Assembly: GCF_900055185.1 (NCBI RefSeq)
Contig: NZ_FIZX01000005.1
Location: forward strand, 1 to 64,000
DNA length: 64,000 nt
Direction of reading: 5' to 3'
From: Grimontia celer
GTDB lineage: Bacteria; Pseudomonadota; Gammaproteobacteria; Enterobacterales; Vibrionaceae
Position 1 is the first letter of the stretch; each line of letters begins with the position of its first letter. A program made the translations under genes and the position numbers. Under the pieces are notes generated by a model, which searched no databases, was not told the DNA's origin, and saw nothing but the letters and a program-made list of their open reading frames with translations. Shown here piece after piece: positions 17,726 to 27,580 of this stretch.

Positions 17726-18706
17726 ATGGCAATATTAGAAGTTAATCAGCTCTCTGTGCATTTTGGGGACGAGAGCGCGCCGTTTAAAGCGGTTGATAAA
17801 ATCAGTTATACCGTCGATGAAGGGGAAATTCTCGGAATCGTAGGTGAGTCAGGCTCCGGTAAGTCGGTCAGTTCTCTGGCTATCATGGGATTGATTGATT
17901 ATCCGGGACGTGTGAGTGCAGACTCGGTCAATTTTCACGGTGAAAACCTACTGGAGATGGCAGAGAAAGAGCGCAAAAAGCTCACGGGTGCGGATATCTC
18001 AATGATTTTCCAAGATCCGATGACCAGTCTGAACCCTTGCTTCACAGTAGGTTATCAGATCATGGAAGCCCTTCAGGTACATCAGGGTGGTAGCAAAAGA
18101 GAACGCCGAGCCCGTGCTGAAGAGCTATTGAGACTGGTAGGTATTCCCGACCCAGCTTCGCGTTTGAAAGTGTATCCGCACCAGTTGTCAGGTGGTATGA
18201 GCCAGCGCGTAATGATTGCGATGGCGATTGCCTGTAATCCGCGCCTATTGATTGCGGATGAGCCAACAACTGCACTGGATGTGACGATTCAGGCTCAGAT
18301 CATCGACTTGCTGCTCGATCTACAGAAAGAGCAGAACATGGCACTGGTCCTGATCACCCACGATTTAGCGCTGGTGGCAGAAGCCGCTCATAAAGTCATG
18401 GTGATGTATGCAGGGCAAGTGGTAGAAACCGGCTCTTCAGTAGAGATTTTCCGTTCGCCGAAACACCCATACACGCAGGCATTACTGCGTTCTTTACCTG
18501 AATCATCGTCAGGTAAGAGTCGTTTGGACTCACTGTCTGGTGTGGTGCCAGGGCTTTTCGACAGACCCCGTGGTTGTATGTTGAACCCGCGTTGCCCGTA
18601 CGCTACGGACAAGTGTCGCAGTGAAGAGCCCGCTGTACAGGGGCCGCCAGAGCGCGCGGTGAAATGTCACTATCCATTGAATGAGCAGGGAGAGCCAACG
18701 CGATGA
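17726..18706 (+). CDS. dppD: Dipeptide ABC transporter ATP-binding protein DppD
   Basis: A 326-residue ABC ATPase that closely resembles E. coli DppD (327). Walker A GESGSGKS is near residue 40, the signature LSGGMSQRV near 155, Walker [10 protein letters not shown] near 176, and the C-terminal oligopeptide-transporter extension has the [14 protein letters not shown] cysteine pattern that in relatives binds an Fe-S cluster or metal. Two ATGs are adjacent (17723 and 17726); the second has better spacing to AGGAG and matches the E. coli start. It powers transport together with DppF; its stop overlaps the dppF start. Confidence 0.95.
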   Translation: MAILEVNQLSVHFGDESAPFKAVDKISYTVDEGEILGIVGESGSGKSVSSLAIMGLIDYPGRVSADSVNFHGENLLEMAEKERKKLTGADISMIFQDPMTSLNPCFTVGYQIMEALQVHQGGSKRERRARAEELLRLVGIPDPASRLKVYPHQLSGGMSQRVMIAMAIACNPRLLIADEPTTALDVTIQAQIIDLLLDLQKEQNMALVLITHDLALVAEAAHKVMVMYAGQVVETGSSVEIFRSPKHPYTQALLRSLPESSSGKSRLDSLSGVVPGLFDRPRGCMLNPRCPYATDKCRSEEPAVQGPPERAVKCHYPLNEQGEPTR

Positions 18707-19692
18707 GTGATCAACAAGCGCCGCTGCTCCATGCAGTGGATTTGAAAAAATACTATCCGGTAAAGCAAGGCATGTTTAAGCCGGAAGCGGAAGTCAAAGC
18801 CCTCGATGGTGTTTCATTTACGCTTGAACGCGGTAAAACGTTAGCGGTGGTAGGGGAATCAGGTTGTGGTAAATCGACACTGGGTCGTCTTCTTACCATG
18901 ATCGAGACGCCGACTGGTGGCACGCTGGATTTTAAAGGGCAGGATCTTCTTAAACGTGATCCCGAGTCTGACAAACTGCGTCGCCAAAAAATCCAAATCG
19001 TTTTTCAAAACCCATATGGCTCCCTGAATCCGCGCAAGAAAATCGGCCAAATTTTGGAAGAGCCGCTTGAAATCAATACCGACATGAGCTCCGCCGATCG
19101 CAAAGCCCGCGCGTTGGAGATGATGGCGAAAGTGGGCCTTAAAACCGAGCACTACGACCGTTATCCGCATATGTTCTCTGGTGGTCAGCGTCAGCGTATT
19201 GCGATTGCACGAGGCCTGATGCTGAACCCTGAAGTAGTGGTAGCAGATGAGCCGGTCTCTGCGCTTGATGTATCAGTGCAAGCACAGGTACTGAACCTGA
19301 TGATGGATTTGCAGGAAGAGCTTGGGCTTTCCTACGTATTCATCTCTCACGATTTGTCAGTGGTTGAGCATATCGCCGATGAAGTCATGGTGATGTACCT
19401 AGGGCGTTGTGTAGAAAAAGGTCGGGCAGATGAAATCTTTAAATCGCCTCAGCACCCTTATACACAAGCGCTTCTTTCAGCGACGCCGAGGCTCGACCCA
19501 GAACACCGTCGCGAGCGTATCAAGCTGACGGGCGAACTACCAAGCCCATTGAATCCGCCAAAAGGTTGTGCTTTCCATGCTCGTTGTCGTGATGCCGTTG
19601 AGAAATGTCATCAACAGCAGCCTGCATTAAAAACGTATGGTGATAGGCAAATCGCTTGTTTGGTTGTGGACGAACAGCGCGCTTCACAGTAA
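18703..19692 (+). CDS. dppF: Dipeptide ABC transporter ATP-binding protein DppF
   Basis: A 329-residue ABC ATPase (E. coli DppF 334). Walker A GESGCGKS is near residue 49, the signature [15 protein letters not shown] near 158, Walker [13 protein letters not shown] follows, and the C-terminal [14 protein letters not shown] motif is present. It is the partner ATPase of DppD; the ATG overlaps the dppD stop codon (ATGA), implying translational coupling. It ends the operon and is followed by a terminator. Confidence 0.95.
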   Translation: MSDQQAPLLHAVDLKKYYPVKQGMFKPEAEVKALDGVSFTLERGKTLAVVGESGCGKSTLGRLLTMIETPTGGTLDFKGQDLLKRDPESDKLRRQKIQIVFQNPYGSLNPRKKIGQILEEPLEINTDMSSADRKARALEMMAKVGLKTEHYDRYPHMFSGGQRQRIAIARGLMLNPEVVVADEPVSALDVSVQAQVLNLMMDLQEELGLSYVFISHDLSVVEHIADEVMVMYLGRCVEKGRADEIFKSPQHPYTQALLSATPRLDPEHRRERIKLTGELPSPLNPPKGCAFHARCRDAVEKCHQQQPALKTYGDRQIACLVVDEQRASQ

Positions 19693-19697
19693 ACAGA

Positions 19698-19726
19698 AAA
19701 GGGCGGCCGGAGCTGCCCTTTCTTTT
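19698..19726 (+). terminator. Terminator of the dpp operon
   Basis: AAAGGGCGGC CGGA GCTGCCCTTT (one G-U pair) followed by a T-rich run, six bases after the dppF stop. Confidence 0.88.
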
Positions 19727-19802
19727 CTCGATTCGTCGAGTTTGAATTTTCGAGCTAGGCTAACTATCTGAACCATAAAAATTCCTGACGGGATGAGGTG
19801 CA

Positions 19803-20609
19803 ATGCGTTTTACTCTTTTCGGCATTATAACTCTCATGTTTCTTGGCCTTTTTCCATGGCAGTCAGCCAAGGCCGATTCGTCGTGTCAGCCCGTGGAAAA
19901 AGATGGTTGGCAGGTCGTAGACCAAAGCTGTCAGGTCGGTTCGGGTCTTTGGTCAAAACGTCCCATCAGAAATGATGGCAGGTTTTGGGTGCAGTGTGGC
20001 GTAGTCAGTCAATTACCTAAACCTTGGTTTGCAAAAGAAATAGAAGCCGTACTGATGCAGGACAAATTGGTGTTCCGCGAAGAGGGCGATAAATATCGTT
20101 GTCTGGTTGGTCCTTTTGAACGCTACTCGGAAGCTGAAATCGTTAAGGATGTGATGAAACAACGTAAGGTCTTTGCTTCTGCTTTTATCCGCGACGTCTC
20201 CCTCCCTGAAAACGCTTCGAAGGTCAGTAAGCCTGATAAACCTAGCAAAGTTAAAGCCGCGAAAGCGTCAAAGTTAATGCCAGCAAAAACAACCCGCCAG
20301 TATATTGATGTTGGTGCTCTGAAAAGTCCGATGCCGGAGACTGGTGAGCCGCGTTACAGTGATAAGCAAAACGTTTGGTGGCGTGCCACGATCAAAGAGG
20401 CCAATCAAGCCTGTCGACAAGATGGAATGACATTGGTGTCAGAATCCACGTTAAAAGCCCTGTCATCGATGCCAGACTGGAAAAATACTTACCCTAGCCG
20501 CTTACCGTATTGGGTATCTGAGATGCGGGCTTTTGATGTGGTGATGGGGATTTCTATGCCACTCTCCCTTGAGTCTGCCTTGCTGGTGTTGTGCGAGCCC
20601 TCGCCATAA
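19803..20609 (+). CDS. Exported SPOR-domain protein, paralogue 1
   Basis: A 268-residue exported protein of unknown function. A signal peptide (to about SAKA, residues 20-24) is followed by a segment with CQVGSGLWSKRP, then a SPOR-like fold: FWVQCGVVSQL, YRCLVGPFERYSEAEIVKDV and ASAFIRDV are the repeat, centre and end expected of the peptidoglycan-binding SPOR domain. A Lys/Ser/Ala-rich linker (about 140-165) leads to a C-terminal domain with WWRATIKEANQACRQDGMTL, PYWVSEM and a final LCE. The next gene is a diverged copy with the same layout. The ATG has a GAGGT box. SPOR domains bind denuded septal glycan, so a cell-wall or division role is likely but unproven. Confidence 0.75.
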   Translation: MRFTLFGIITLMFLGLFPWQSAKADSSCQPVEKDGWQVVDQSCQVGSGLWSKRPIRNDGRFWVQCGVVSQLPKPWFAKEIEAVLMQDKLVFREEGDKYRCLVGPFERYSEAEIVKDVMKQRKVFASAFIRDVSLPENASKVSKPDKPSKVKAAKASKLMPAKTTRQYIDVGALKSPMPETGEPRYSDKQNVWWRATIKEANQACRQDGMTLVSESTLKALSSMPDWKNTYPSRLPYWVSEMRAFDVVMGISMPLSLESALLVLCEPSP

Positions 20610-20734
20610 CTATCCGCAGAGTTGTGAATCCTGCTGTAGAAACAGACGCAAATTTACTTCCTAAAGCATTCGCCTCTTAAAATGAGCGCGAAAGCACGCG
20701 TTTTCCGTTGTACGGCAGTAAAAGGCAATTATTG

Positions 20735-21502
20735 ATGCGTTCCCGCAGATTCTCCGTTCTGAATATCTTCATGTTGAGTAGTTTCTTGGTTTTCTGCTCA
20801 TCTGCGTTTGCTTCTTCCGATATCAACAAACTTTGTCTGAGTTCTACATCACCTGAAGGCGACCAAATCGTTGGTAAAAACTGTCCCATTGGCGAAGGGC
20901 TGTGGGGGAGAAAGCCTGCTAAGAACGGCGCATTTTGGGTTCAGTGTGGTATTTACAGTGAAATACCTGACAAGAATGGGAAAGCAAACGAGGTGCTTTA
21001 TCGAAAAGAAGGCAGCCAATATCGTTGCTTAGCAGGACCTTATGATTCTTTTGTTGATGCGAAGAATGCCAGAGACAACCTCCGCACAAGCTCTGAAATG
21101 TCGGATGCCTTTATCCGCCAGATAGGTTTCAAACCCAGCATTAAAAAGCGGTCATCAAAGACCACCGTTCAAGCATCAAAAAGTGGCATCGTGAGGCAAC
21201 AAGAACAAGTGTTGGGCTTCTGGGCACCAAAGCCTCAGGGAATGGATGCTCGCTACACGGTGAATCGCCGCGACTGGTGGAGAGCAACCTATGAAGACGC
21301 GAGCAATGCGTGTCGCCAGAAAGGCAGAAAGTTGGTATCTGCTGGGAGCCTTAGGAAGGCTATCGCAAGACAACGAAGCTCAGACGAACTGCCGGCACTG
21401 TATCCCTATTGGCTTGGTAACGGGCATGTATACGACATCAAGCTGGATATGTCGTTTGTGGCAATATCAGATACGCTGACATTGAATGTGTTGTGTGAGT
21501 GA
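20735..21502 (+). CDS. Exported SPOR-domain protein, paralogue 2
   Basis: A 255-residue protein with the same order of parts as its upstream neighbour: signal peptide (RFSVLNIFMLSSFLVFCSSAFA), CPIGEGLWGRKP, SPOR-like FWVQCGIYSEI ... YRCLAGPYDSFVDAKNARDNL ... DAFIRQIGF, a basic linker, then WWRATYEDASNACRQKGRKL, PYWLGNGH and a final LCE. Four cysteines are shared with paralogue 1. The frame opens at a TTG nine codons earlier, but the ATG at 20735 starts the signal peptide. It lies 125 bases after paralogue 1 and ends at a terminator, so the two may be one transcript. Function unknown. Confidence 0.75.
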   Translation: MRSRRFSVLNIFMLSSFLVFCSSAFASSDINKLCLSSTSPEGDQIVGKNCPIGEGLWGRKPAKNGAFWVQCGIYSEIPDKNGKANEVLYRKEGSQYRCLAGPYDSFVDAKNARDNLRTSSEMSDAFIRQIGFKPSIKKRSSKTTVQASKSGIVRQQEQVLGFWAPKPQGMDARYTVNRRDWWRATYEDASNACRQKGRKLVSAGSLRKAIARQRSSDELPALYPYWLGNGHVYDIKLDMSFVAISDTLTLNVLCE

Positions 21503-21503
21503 C

Positions 21504-21534
21504 AAAAAAGCCCCGCAACAGCGAGGCTTTTTTT
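21504..21534. terminator. Bidirectional terminator between SPOR paralogue 2 and gor
   Basis: AAAAAAGCCCCGC AACA GCGAGGCTTTTTT: one mismatch in a long stem with A and T flanks, placed between convergent genes. Confidence 0.88.
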
Positions 21535-21547
21535 AATCGCTTGGCGA

Positions 21548-22903
21548 TCAACGCATGGTCACGAATTCCTCGGAACCCGTCGGGTGGATCGCGACTACGC
21601 TGTCGAAATCCGCTTTGGTTGCACCCATCTTCATCGCAACCCCAAAGCCCTGGATCATTTCATCGACGGTGTAGCCGATGCCGTGAAGACCCACCACTTT
21701 CTCGTCATCTCCCGCACAGATCAGCTTCATTTTGCATGGTTGACGATGCTGGGTAACGGCGGTGTACATCGCGGTGAAGCTGGAGGTGTAAACCTTCACA
21801 TTCTCTTCGCCGTACTGCGCTTTCGCTTCGCCTTCAGTCAGGCCGATGGTGCCGATTGGTGGGTGGCTGAATACCACAGTTGGTACCAGCGCATAGTCCA
21901 TCTTGGCGTTGGTTTTGCCGTTGAACAGGCGCTCTGACAGTTGGCGACCTGCTTTAACTGCAACCGGTGTCAGCTCGATGCCGCCTTCCATGATGTCACC
22001 CACGCAGTAGATGCCAGAAACATTGGTGTTTTGGAATTCATCCACTTTGATGTAGCCACGGTCGTTGGTTTCAACACCTGCTGCAGCCAGATTGATCTTA
22101 TCTGTGCTTGGATGGCGGCCGATGGCCCAGATCAGCAGATCCGTGTTGTGAGTTTCGCCACTTTCGAAGTGTAGGGTCAGTGAGCCGTCGGACTCTTTCA
22201 CCACTTCTTTTGGAATCGAGTGGGTGTGAAGCGCTGGGCCTTCTTTTTCCATCACTTCAACCAGTGTGTCGATGATCATTGGGTCGAAGCTGCGAAGTGG
22301 AGACTCTTTACGCACAAACAGGTGTGTTTCAGTGCCTAGTGCATTTAATACACCGGCGATCTCCACTGCGATGTAGCCTGCGCCAACCACAGCAACGCGT
22401 TTTGGTTGCTCGTTCAGCTCAAAGAAGCCGTTGGAGTCGATGCCGTGTTCCGCGCCTGGAATGTTTGGAATGGTTGGCGCGCCACCGACAGCAATCAATA
22501 TATTGTCAGCGGTGTAGTGCTCTCCGTTCACTTCAACCGTTTTGGCATCAACAAACTTGCCGAAGCCTTCAATCACTTCGATTTTGTTCTTGCCCAGCAC
22601 GTTTTCATAAGAAGTGTGGATGCGGCCAATGTAGGCTTCACGGTTTTCTACCAGCTTGTCCCAGCTGAACTTGTTCAGTGTGGTGTCAAAGCCATAGTCT
22701 GGGCCGTACATTTTGATGGCTTCTGCGATTTGCGCGCCGTGCCACATCACCTTTTTCGGTACACAACCTACATTTACGCAGGTGCCGCCGAGGTGTTGCG
22801 CTTCGATCAACGCGACTTTTGCACCGTACATCGCGGCACGGTTTGCAGATGCGATACCGCCACTGCCGCCGCCGATACAAATATAATCAAAATGCTTGGC
22901 CAT
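21548..22903 (-). CDS. gor: Glutathione reductase
   Basis: A 451-residue class I pyridine nucleotide-disulfide oxidoreductase (E. coli Gor 450). FAD-binding GGGSGG lies at about 11-16, the redox-active disulfide CVNVGC at 42-47, the NADPH-binding [13 protein letters not shown] in the middle, and the catalytic C-terminal His in HPTGSEE near 440. It reduces glutathione disulfide with NADPH in the cytoplasm. The frame extends 18 codons upstream, but the ATG at 22903 follows a CGGAG box and matches the family start ([16 protein letters not shown]). rlmJ lies 90 bases upstream on the same strand, as in E. coli. Confidence 0.97.
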   Translation of the reverse strand: MAKHFDYICIGGGSGGIASANRAAMYGAKVALIEAQHLGGTCVNVGCVPKKVMWHGAQIAEAIKMYGPDYGFDTTLNKFSWDKLVENREAYIGRIHTSYENVLGKNKIEVIEGFGKFVDAKTVEVNGEHYTADNILIAVGGAPTIPNIPGAEHGIDSNGFFELNEQPKRVAVVGAGYIAVEIAGVLNALGTETHLFVRKESPLRSFDPMIIDTLVEVMEKEGPALHTHSIPKEVVKESDGSLTLHFESGETHNTDLLIWAIGRHPSTDKINLAAAGVETNDRGYIKVDEFQNTNVSGIYCVGDIMEGGIELTPVAVKAGRQLSERLFNGKTNAKMDYALVPTVVFSHPPIGTIGLTEGEAKAQYGEENVKVYTSSFTAMYTAVTQHRQPCKMKLICAGDDEKVVGLHGIGYTVDEMIQGFGVAMKMGATKADFDSVVAIHPTGSEEFVTMR

Positions 22904-22992
22904 GAGTTTCTCCGTTTGGTTATTCTTAAATCCCGTTGAGCGGGGAAGCATTAGCATCCCCTGATAATATCAGACCTTTCAAGATCCGTATG

Positions 22993-23832
22993 TTATTCAG
23001 GCACTACCCATTGTACAAATTGGTGGCCTGTCTCGGGTGCAATTTTACTTTGCAGCCAAGGTAGAATTTCTTTCATCTGTGTTTCCAGCGTCCATGGCGG
23101 ATTAATCACAATCATGCCGGATGCTGTCATGCCACGCTCTTCACTGTCTTCAGCTACACCCAGTTCGATTTGCAGAATTTTGCGGATGCCGAGCTTTTCT
23201 AGACCTTTGGTAATGAGATCGATATTTTTGCGGTAAACCACCGGATACCAAATCGCATAGGTGCCGGTGGCCCAACGCTTCACGCTCTCATCAATCGCAT
23301 CTACCACGTCCTGATATTCGTGCTTGAGCTCGTAAGGTGGGTCAATCAACACCACTCCGCGTCGCTCTTTGGGTGGCAGGCTTGCTTTAAGACGCGCGTA
23401 ACCGTCTTCTTTGTACATTTTCACCTGGCGGTCACCGCGAAATTCCTGAAGCAGGAGAGGGAAATCACTTGGGTGAAGCTCTGTGAAAATAGCGCGGTCT
23501 TGTTCGCGCAGCAGGCTGTGGCCAACTTTCGGTGAGCCAGGGTAGTAACGCAGCTTGTTGCTTTGGTTTAGAGAATTGATAACACCCAGATATGGCTTGA
23601 TAGCTTCAGGCGCGTCATCGCTTTCCCAAATCAGGCCGATACCTTCTTTGTACTCACCGGTTTTATCAGCGCGTTCGTCAGACAAATCGTAGCGACCCGC
23701 ACCGCTATGGGTATCGTGGTAGACGAATGCTTTGTCTTTTTGCTTAAGCGATTCAATGATAAGGCTTTGAACGATATGTTTGAGCACATCCGCATGGTTG
23801 CCAGCATGGAAGCTGTGGCGGTAACTGAGCAT
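22993..23832 (-). CDS. rlmJ: 23S rRNA (adenine-2030-N6)-methyltransferase RlmJ
   Basis: A 279-residue protein of the RlmJ/YhiR family (E. coli 280). It opens with the diagnostic MLSYRHSFHAGNHADVLKH, has the SAM-binding Rossmann region, and carries the catalytic DPPY motif in GVVLIDPPYELKHEY. It methylates A2030 of free 23S rRNA. The order gor-rlmJ with prlC divergent is conserved with E. coli. In E. coli the gene has been linked to use of external DNA, which does not change the enzymatic assignment. Confidence 0.95.
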   Translation of the reverse strand: MLSYRHSFHAGNHADVLKHIVQSLIIESLKQKDKAFVYHDTHSGAGRYDLSDERADKTGEYKEGIGLIWESDDAPEAIKPYLGVINSLNQSNKLRYYPGSPKVGHSLLREQDRAIFTELHPSDFPLLLQEFRGDRQVKMYKEDGYARLKASLPPKERRGVVLIDPPYELKHEYQDVVDAIDESVKRWATGTYAIWYPVVYRKNIDLITKGLEKLGIRKILQIELGVAEDSEERGMTASGMIVINPPWTLETQMKEILPWLQSKIAPETGHQFVQWVVPE

Positions 23833-23901
23833 GTTTGTATCCGGTGAATATTAGAAATAGAAGACTATTATCTCCTATTGGGAGGTTCGATGCAGCCTCA
23901 G

Positions 23902-23931
23902 CATTGAAAACGCGGTTGATTGACGCCATAA
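23902..23931 (+). promoter_or_regulatory. Possible sigma-32 (heat-shock) promoter of prlC
   Basis: CATTGAAA (23902-23909), a 14-base spacer and CGCCATAA (23924-23931) resemble the sigma-32 consensus CTTGAAA-N11-16-CCCCATNT, 32 bases before the prlC start. E. coli prlC is known to be a heat-shock gene. One mismatch in the -10 and two at the edge of the -35 leave doubt. Confidence 0.5.
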
Positions 23932-23963
23932 ATACAGAGTCTGAGAAATGAAAGGAACTGACA

Positions 23964-26006
23964 ATGTCCAACCCGCTGCTAACGTTTACTGATTTGCCTC
24001 CCTTTTCTGAAATCAAACCGGAGCACGTACAACCTGCGGTAGAGCAGGCAATTGCAGACTGCCGCGCTGCGATTGAAGCGGTACTGGAAAACAACACGGA
24101 TCCAAGTTGGGACACCATCTGTGAGCCACTGGCAGAGAGCGACGACAGGCTAAGCCGTATTTGGTCACCGATAGGCCATATGAATGCGGTGGTGAACAGC
24201 CAGGCGCTGCGTGAAGCCTATGAGGCTTGTTTACCAATGTTATCTGACTACTCGACGTGGGTAGGTCAGCACAAGCCGCTTTATGATGCTTACAAAGCTA
24301 TTAAAGTGCGTGACGATTTTGACTCCCTGACGCCAGCACAACAAAAGACCATTACTGACTCTCTGCGCGATTTCGAGCTTTCCGGTATTGCACTGCCACC
24401 TAAAGAGCAGCACCGCTTTGGTGAAATCAGCAAGCGATTGTCTGAGCTTTCGTCGACCTTCTCGAACAATGTGCTCGACGCCACCATGGGATGGTCCAAG
24501 CATGTGACCGACGAAAACGCGCTGGCTGGCATGCCTGAATCTGCACTTGCTGCAGCCAAAGCGCAGGCTGAAAGCAAAGAGCTTGATGGTTATTTGCTGA
24601 CACTGGACATTCCGTCTTACCTGCCAGTCATGACGTATTGTGACAACCGTGAGCTTCGCGCAGAAATGTACGAGGCGTACACCACCCGCGCATCTGACCG
24701 CGGTCCAAATGCAGGCAAGTGGGATAACACCGACCTCATCAATGAAACCTTGCTGCTGAAAAGCGAGATTTCCCGTCTGCTGGGCTTTGCCACTTACAGC
24801 GAACTGTCGCTGGCAACCAAAATGGCGGCATCAACCGATCAGGTACTGACCTTCCTGAGTGAGCTGGTGGAAAAAGCGCGCCCGCAGGGCTTAAAAGAAT
24901 TCGATACCCTCCAGCAATTCGCCAAAGACAACTTCGGCGTGGAAACGCTTGAACCTTGGGACGTGGGTTACTACGCCGAGAAGCTTAAGCAGCATCAATA
25001 CAGCATTTCTGATGAAGAGTTGCGACCATACTTCCCTGAAGACAAAGTGGTTGCAGGTCTTTTCGAAGTGCTGAAACGTGTGTTCGGCATGGACGTTAAA
25101 CGTCGTGACGGCGTGGACGTTTGGCATGAGTCCGTTTCTTTCTACGATATCTTCGATGCGAAAGGCGAACTGCGTGGCAGCTTCTATCTCGACCTCTACG
25201 CCCGTGAACACAAACGTGGCGGCGCGTGGATGGACGAGTGCCGAGTGCGTCGTGTGACTGAATCTGGCGATCTGCAAAGTCCGGTGGCTTACCTGACCTG
25301 TAACTTCAACAAACCAATCGGTGGTAAACCAGCCCTGTTTACCCATGATGAAGTCGTGACGCTATTCCACGAGTTCGGCCACGGTATCCACCACATGTTG
25401 ACCAAGGTTGATGTGTCGTCGGTATCTGGTATCAACGGTGTGCCTTGGGATGCGGTTGAGTTGCCAAGCCAGTTCCTCGAAAACTGGTGCTGGGAAGAAG
25501 ACGCGCTGGCGTTTATCTCTGGCCACTATGAGACCGGCGAGCCACTGCCAAAAGAGATGCTGGATAAAATGCTGGCAGCGAAGAACTACAACTCAGCCAT
25601 GGGCATGTTGCGCCAGCTAGAGTTTGGCTTGTTCGACTTTACCCTGTTTACCCGCTTTGATGCAGAAGAAGGCGCGAAAGTGCTGGAAACGCTGGCAGAA
25701 GTGAAGAGCCAGGTCGCGGTTGTGCCGTCTCCAGACTGGAACCGATTCCCACACTCATTCAGCCACATCTTTGCGGGTGGTTACAGTGCGGGTTACTACA
25801 GCTATCTGTGGGCGGAAGTGCTGTCTTCAGACGCGTTCAGCCGCTTTGAAGAAGAGGGTATCTTCAACACCGAAACCGGCCAGTCGTTCCTTGAGAACAT
25901 TCTTGAGCGCGGCGGCAGTGAAGAGCCAATGGAGCTGTTCAAACGCTTCCGTGGCCGCGAGCCATCACCAGATGCGCTGCTGCGCCACAGCGGGATTGGT
26001 GTTTAA
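23964..26006 (+). CDS. prlC: Oligopeptidase A
   Basis: A 680-residue M3 zinc metallopeptidase, the length of E. coli PrlC/OpdA. The zinc motif HEFGH is at residues 469-473, with the third ligand in the following ENWCWE region. It starts MSNPLLTFTDLPPFSEIKPE, as in orthologues. It cleaves peptides, including signal peptides released during export, in the cytoplasm, complementing the Dpp dipeptide importer. It is divergent from rlmJ, as in E. coli, and a sigma-32-like promoter precedes it. Identification is firm. Confidence 0.97.
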   Translation: MSNPLLTFTDLPPFSEIKPEHVQPAVEQAIADCRAAIEAVLENNTDPSWDTICEPLAESDDRLSRIWSPIGHMNAVVNSQALREAYEACLPMLSDYSTWVGQHKPLYDAYKAIKVRDDFDSLTPAQQKTITDSLRDFELSGIALPPKEQHRFGEISKRLSELSSTFSNNVLDATMGWSKHVTDENALAGMPESALAAAKAQAESKELDGYLLTLDIPSYLPVMTYCDNRELRAEMYEAYTTRASDRGPNAGKWDNTDLINETLLLKSEISRLLGFATYSELSLATKMAASTDQVLTFLSELVEKARPQGLKEFDTLQQFAKDNFGVETLEPWDVGYYAEKLKQHQYSISDEELRPYFPEDKVVAGLFEVLKRVFGMDVKRRDGVDVWHESVSFYDIFDAKGELRGSFYLDLYAREHKRGGAWMDECRVRRVTESGDLQSPVAYLTCNFNKPIGGKPALFTHDEVVTLFHEFGHGIHHMLTKVDVSSVSGINGVPWDAVELPSQFLENWCWEEDALAFISGHYETGEPLPKEMLDKMLAAKNYNSAMGMLRQLEFGLFDFTLFTRFDAEEGAKVLETLAEVKSQVAVVPSPDWNRFPHSFSHIFAGGYSAGYYSYLWAEVLSSDAFSRFEEEGIFNTETGQSFLENILERGGSEEPMELFKRFRGREPSPDALLRHSGIGV

Positions 26007-26031
26007 CTCGCGAACACTAAACCCAAAAAGA

Positions 26032-26058
26032 AAAAGCACGGTTTCGACCGTGCTTTTT
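26032..26058. terminator. Bidirectional terminator between prlC and gppA
   Basis: AAAAGCACGGT TTCG ACCGTGCTTTT: an 11-pair stem with a UUCG tetraloop and T run, between convergent genes. Confidence 0.92.
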
Positions 26059-26074
26059 TGTGCCTTCGATTCAA

Positions 26075-27556
26075 TCACGCGATGGTCAGCGGCCAGTGGT
26101 TATCACTCTGGCGCTCTGCTTCAAGCGTCAACTCAGTCGCCATCAGCACATTTGCGTTCAGCCAGTTATCAGGCATCGTCAGTTCGAGCGAGTCGCCGTT
26201 TGCTTTCAGCGTAACAATAGGAATCGCTTTACTATCACGACGGTGACAGAGCAATACCGCTATGCGTAAAAGACGCAGTAGACGGTTAGCGCTGTTGGGA
26301 GAAATCGCACTTTGCGGCGCAATCGGAACCAGCTGCTCGCGGTAGTGGCGCAGCATTTCAGCCAGCAGTTTTTTCTGTGCGCGGGTAAAACCGGGTAGGT
26401 CGAGGCTATCGAGCAGGTAAGCGGCATGCTCACCGTCCTTTTTAAAGCCTATGCTCATGCCGATTTCATGCAGCTTCGCAGCAGCATCAAGCATTACGGG
26501 CGCGACAGGTTCTGCAATCCAGCCTTCACCGCATTGTTGCAGCAGGCTTTGAGTTGTCTTCGCGACGTTGTCTGCGTGGATGTCGTCCAGCTGGTAACGG
26601 GACTGTATGCTCTGAATGGTACGCTTTCGGATGTCCTGTTCGGACATTGTATCCATCATGCCATACACCAAGCCTTCACGCAGTGCGCCACCGGCCAGCG
26701 TCATCGACTCGATACCCAAATCTTCAAATATCGCAATCAGGATTGAGAGGCCGCTTGGGAATACTAAAGCACGCTCTAACGTCAGGCCATCGATATCGAG
26801 CTCTTCTACTTGGCCAAAGCCGATTGCTTGTTTGCGAAGGCGGTGGAGTTTCGCCAAGGTGATGGTTTCATCCATACCTTGCGCAACCATGATCTCCTGC
26901 AAGGCCTGCACAGTGCCACTGGCACCTACACAGACATCCCAACCGAGCTCGCGATAGCGTTTGACGATAGGGGAAAGCACCGCTTTTGCTCCTTCAATGG
27001 CGGAGTCGAAACTCTTTTCAGTGAGTGAGCGATCTTTAAAGTGCTTTTCCAGCCAGGTCACGCAGCCCATATCCAGGCTGGTCAACGCCGCAGCATCAAA
27101 GCCTTCACCGATAATCACTTCGGTACTGGCGCCACCGATATCGACCACCAGACGTTTGCCTTTGCCACCTGAGGTGTGTGCCACACCCTGATAGATGGTA
27201 CAGGCTTCTTCTTCACCGGTGATCACATTGATGGAGTTGCCAAGAATTTGGTTAGCATGCTTGATAAACACATCGGCGTTTTTGGCGCTGCGAAGGGCGG
27301 CGGTAGCGACGATGCGGATATTGTCTGAAGGAATGTCCTGAAGGCGCTCAGCGAACAATGAAAGGCAATCCCAGCCGCGCTGCATGGCTTCGTCACTGAG
27401 ATTTAAATTGCTGTCGAGGCCGGAGGCCAGGCGTACTTTACGTTTGATTTTTGCCAACGTTTGTACGCTGCCTTGAACTTCACGAACAACCAGCATGTGG
27501 AAGCTGTTTGAACCGAGGTCAATGGCAGCGTACAGGGGCGAACGCGCGTTTTCCAT
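26075..27556 (-). CDS. gppA: Guanosine-5'-triphosphate,3'-diphosphate pyrophosphatase
   Basis: A 493-residue Ppx/GppA phosphatase (E. coli GppA 494). The ASKHA-fold phosphate loops are visible: [16 protein letters not shown] near the start and [14 protein letters not shown] near residue 140, followed by the C-terminal HD-like helical domain. It converts pppGpp to ppGpp and can hydrolyse polyphosphate ends, linking it to the stringent response. Its ATG is 24 bases after the rhlB stop, so it is cotranscribed with rhlB as in enterobacteria. The ppx paralogue is less likely given length and neighbours. Confidence 0.93.
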   Translation of the reverse strand: MENARSPLYAAIDLGSNSFHMLVVREVQGSVQTLAKIKRKVRLASGLDSNLNLSDEAMQRGWDCLSLFAERLQDIPSDNIRIVATAALRSAKNADVFIKHANQILGNSINVITGEEEACTIYQGVAHTSGGKGKRLVVDIGGASTEVIIGEGFDAAALTSLDMGCVTWLEKHFKDRSLTEKSFDSAIEGAKAVLSPIVKRYRELGWDVCVGASGTVQALQEIMVAQGMDETITLAKLHRLRKQAIGFGQVEELDIDGLTLERALVFPSGLSILIAIFEDLGIESMTLAGGALREGLVYGMMDTMSEQDIRKRTIQSIQSRYQLDDIHADNVAKTTQSLLQQCGEGWIAEPVAPVMLDAAAKLHEIGMSIGFKKDGEHAAYLLDSLDLPGFTRAQKKLLAEMLRHYREQLVPIAPQSAISPNSANRLLRLLRIAVLLCHRRDSKAIPIVTLKANGDSLELTMPDNWLNANVLMATELTLEAERQSDNHWPLTIA

Positions 27557-27580
27557 GCTCTGTGGTTACCCCTGATAGAT

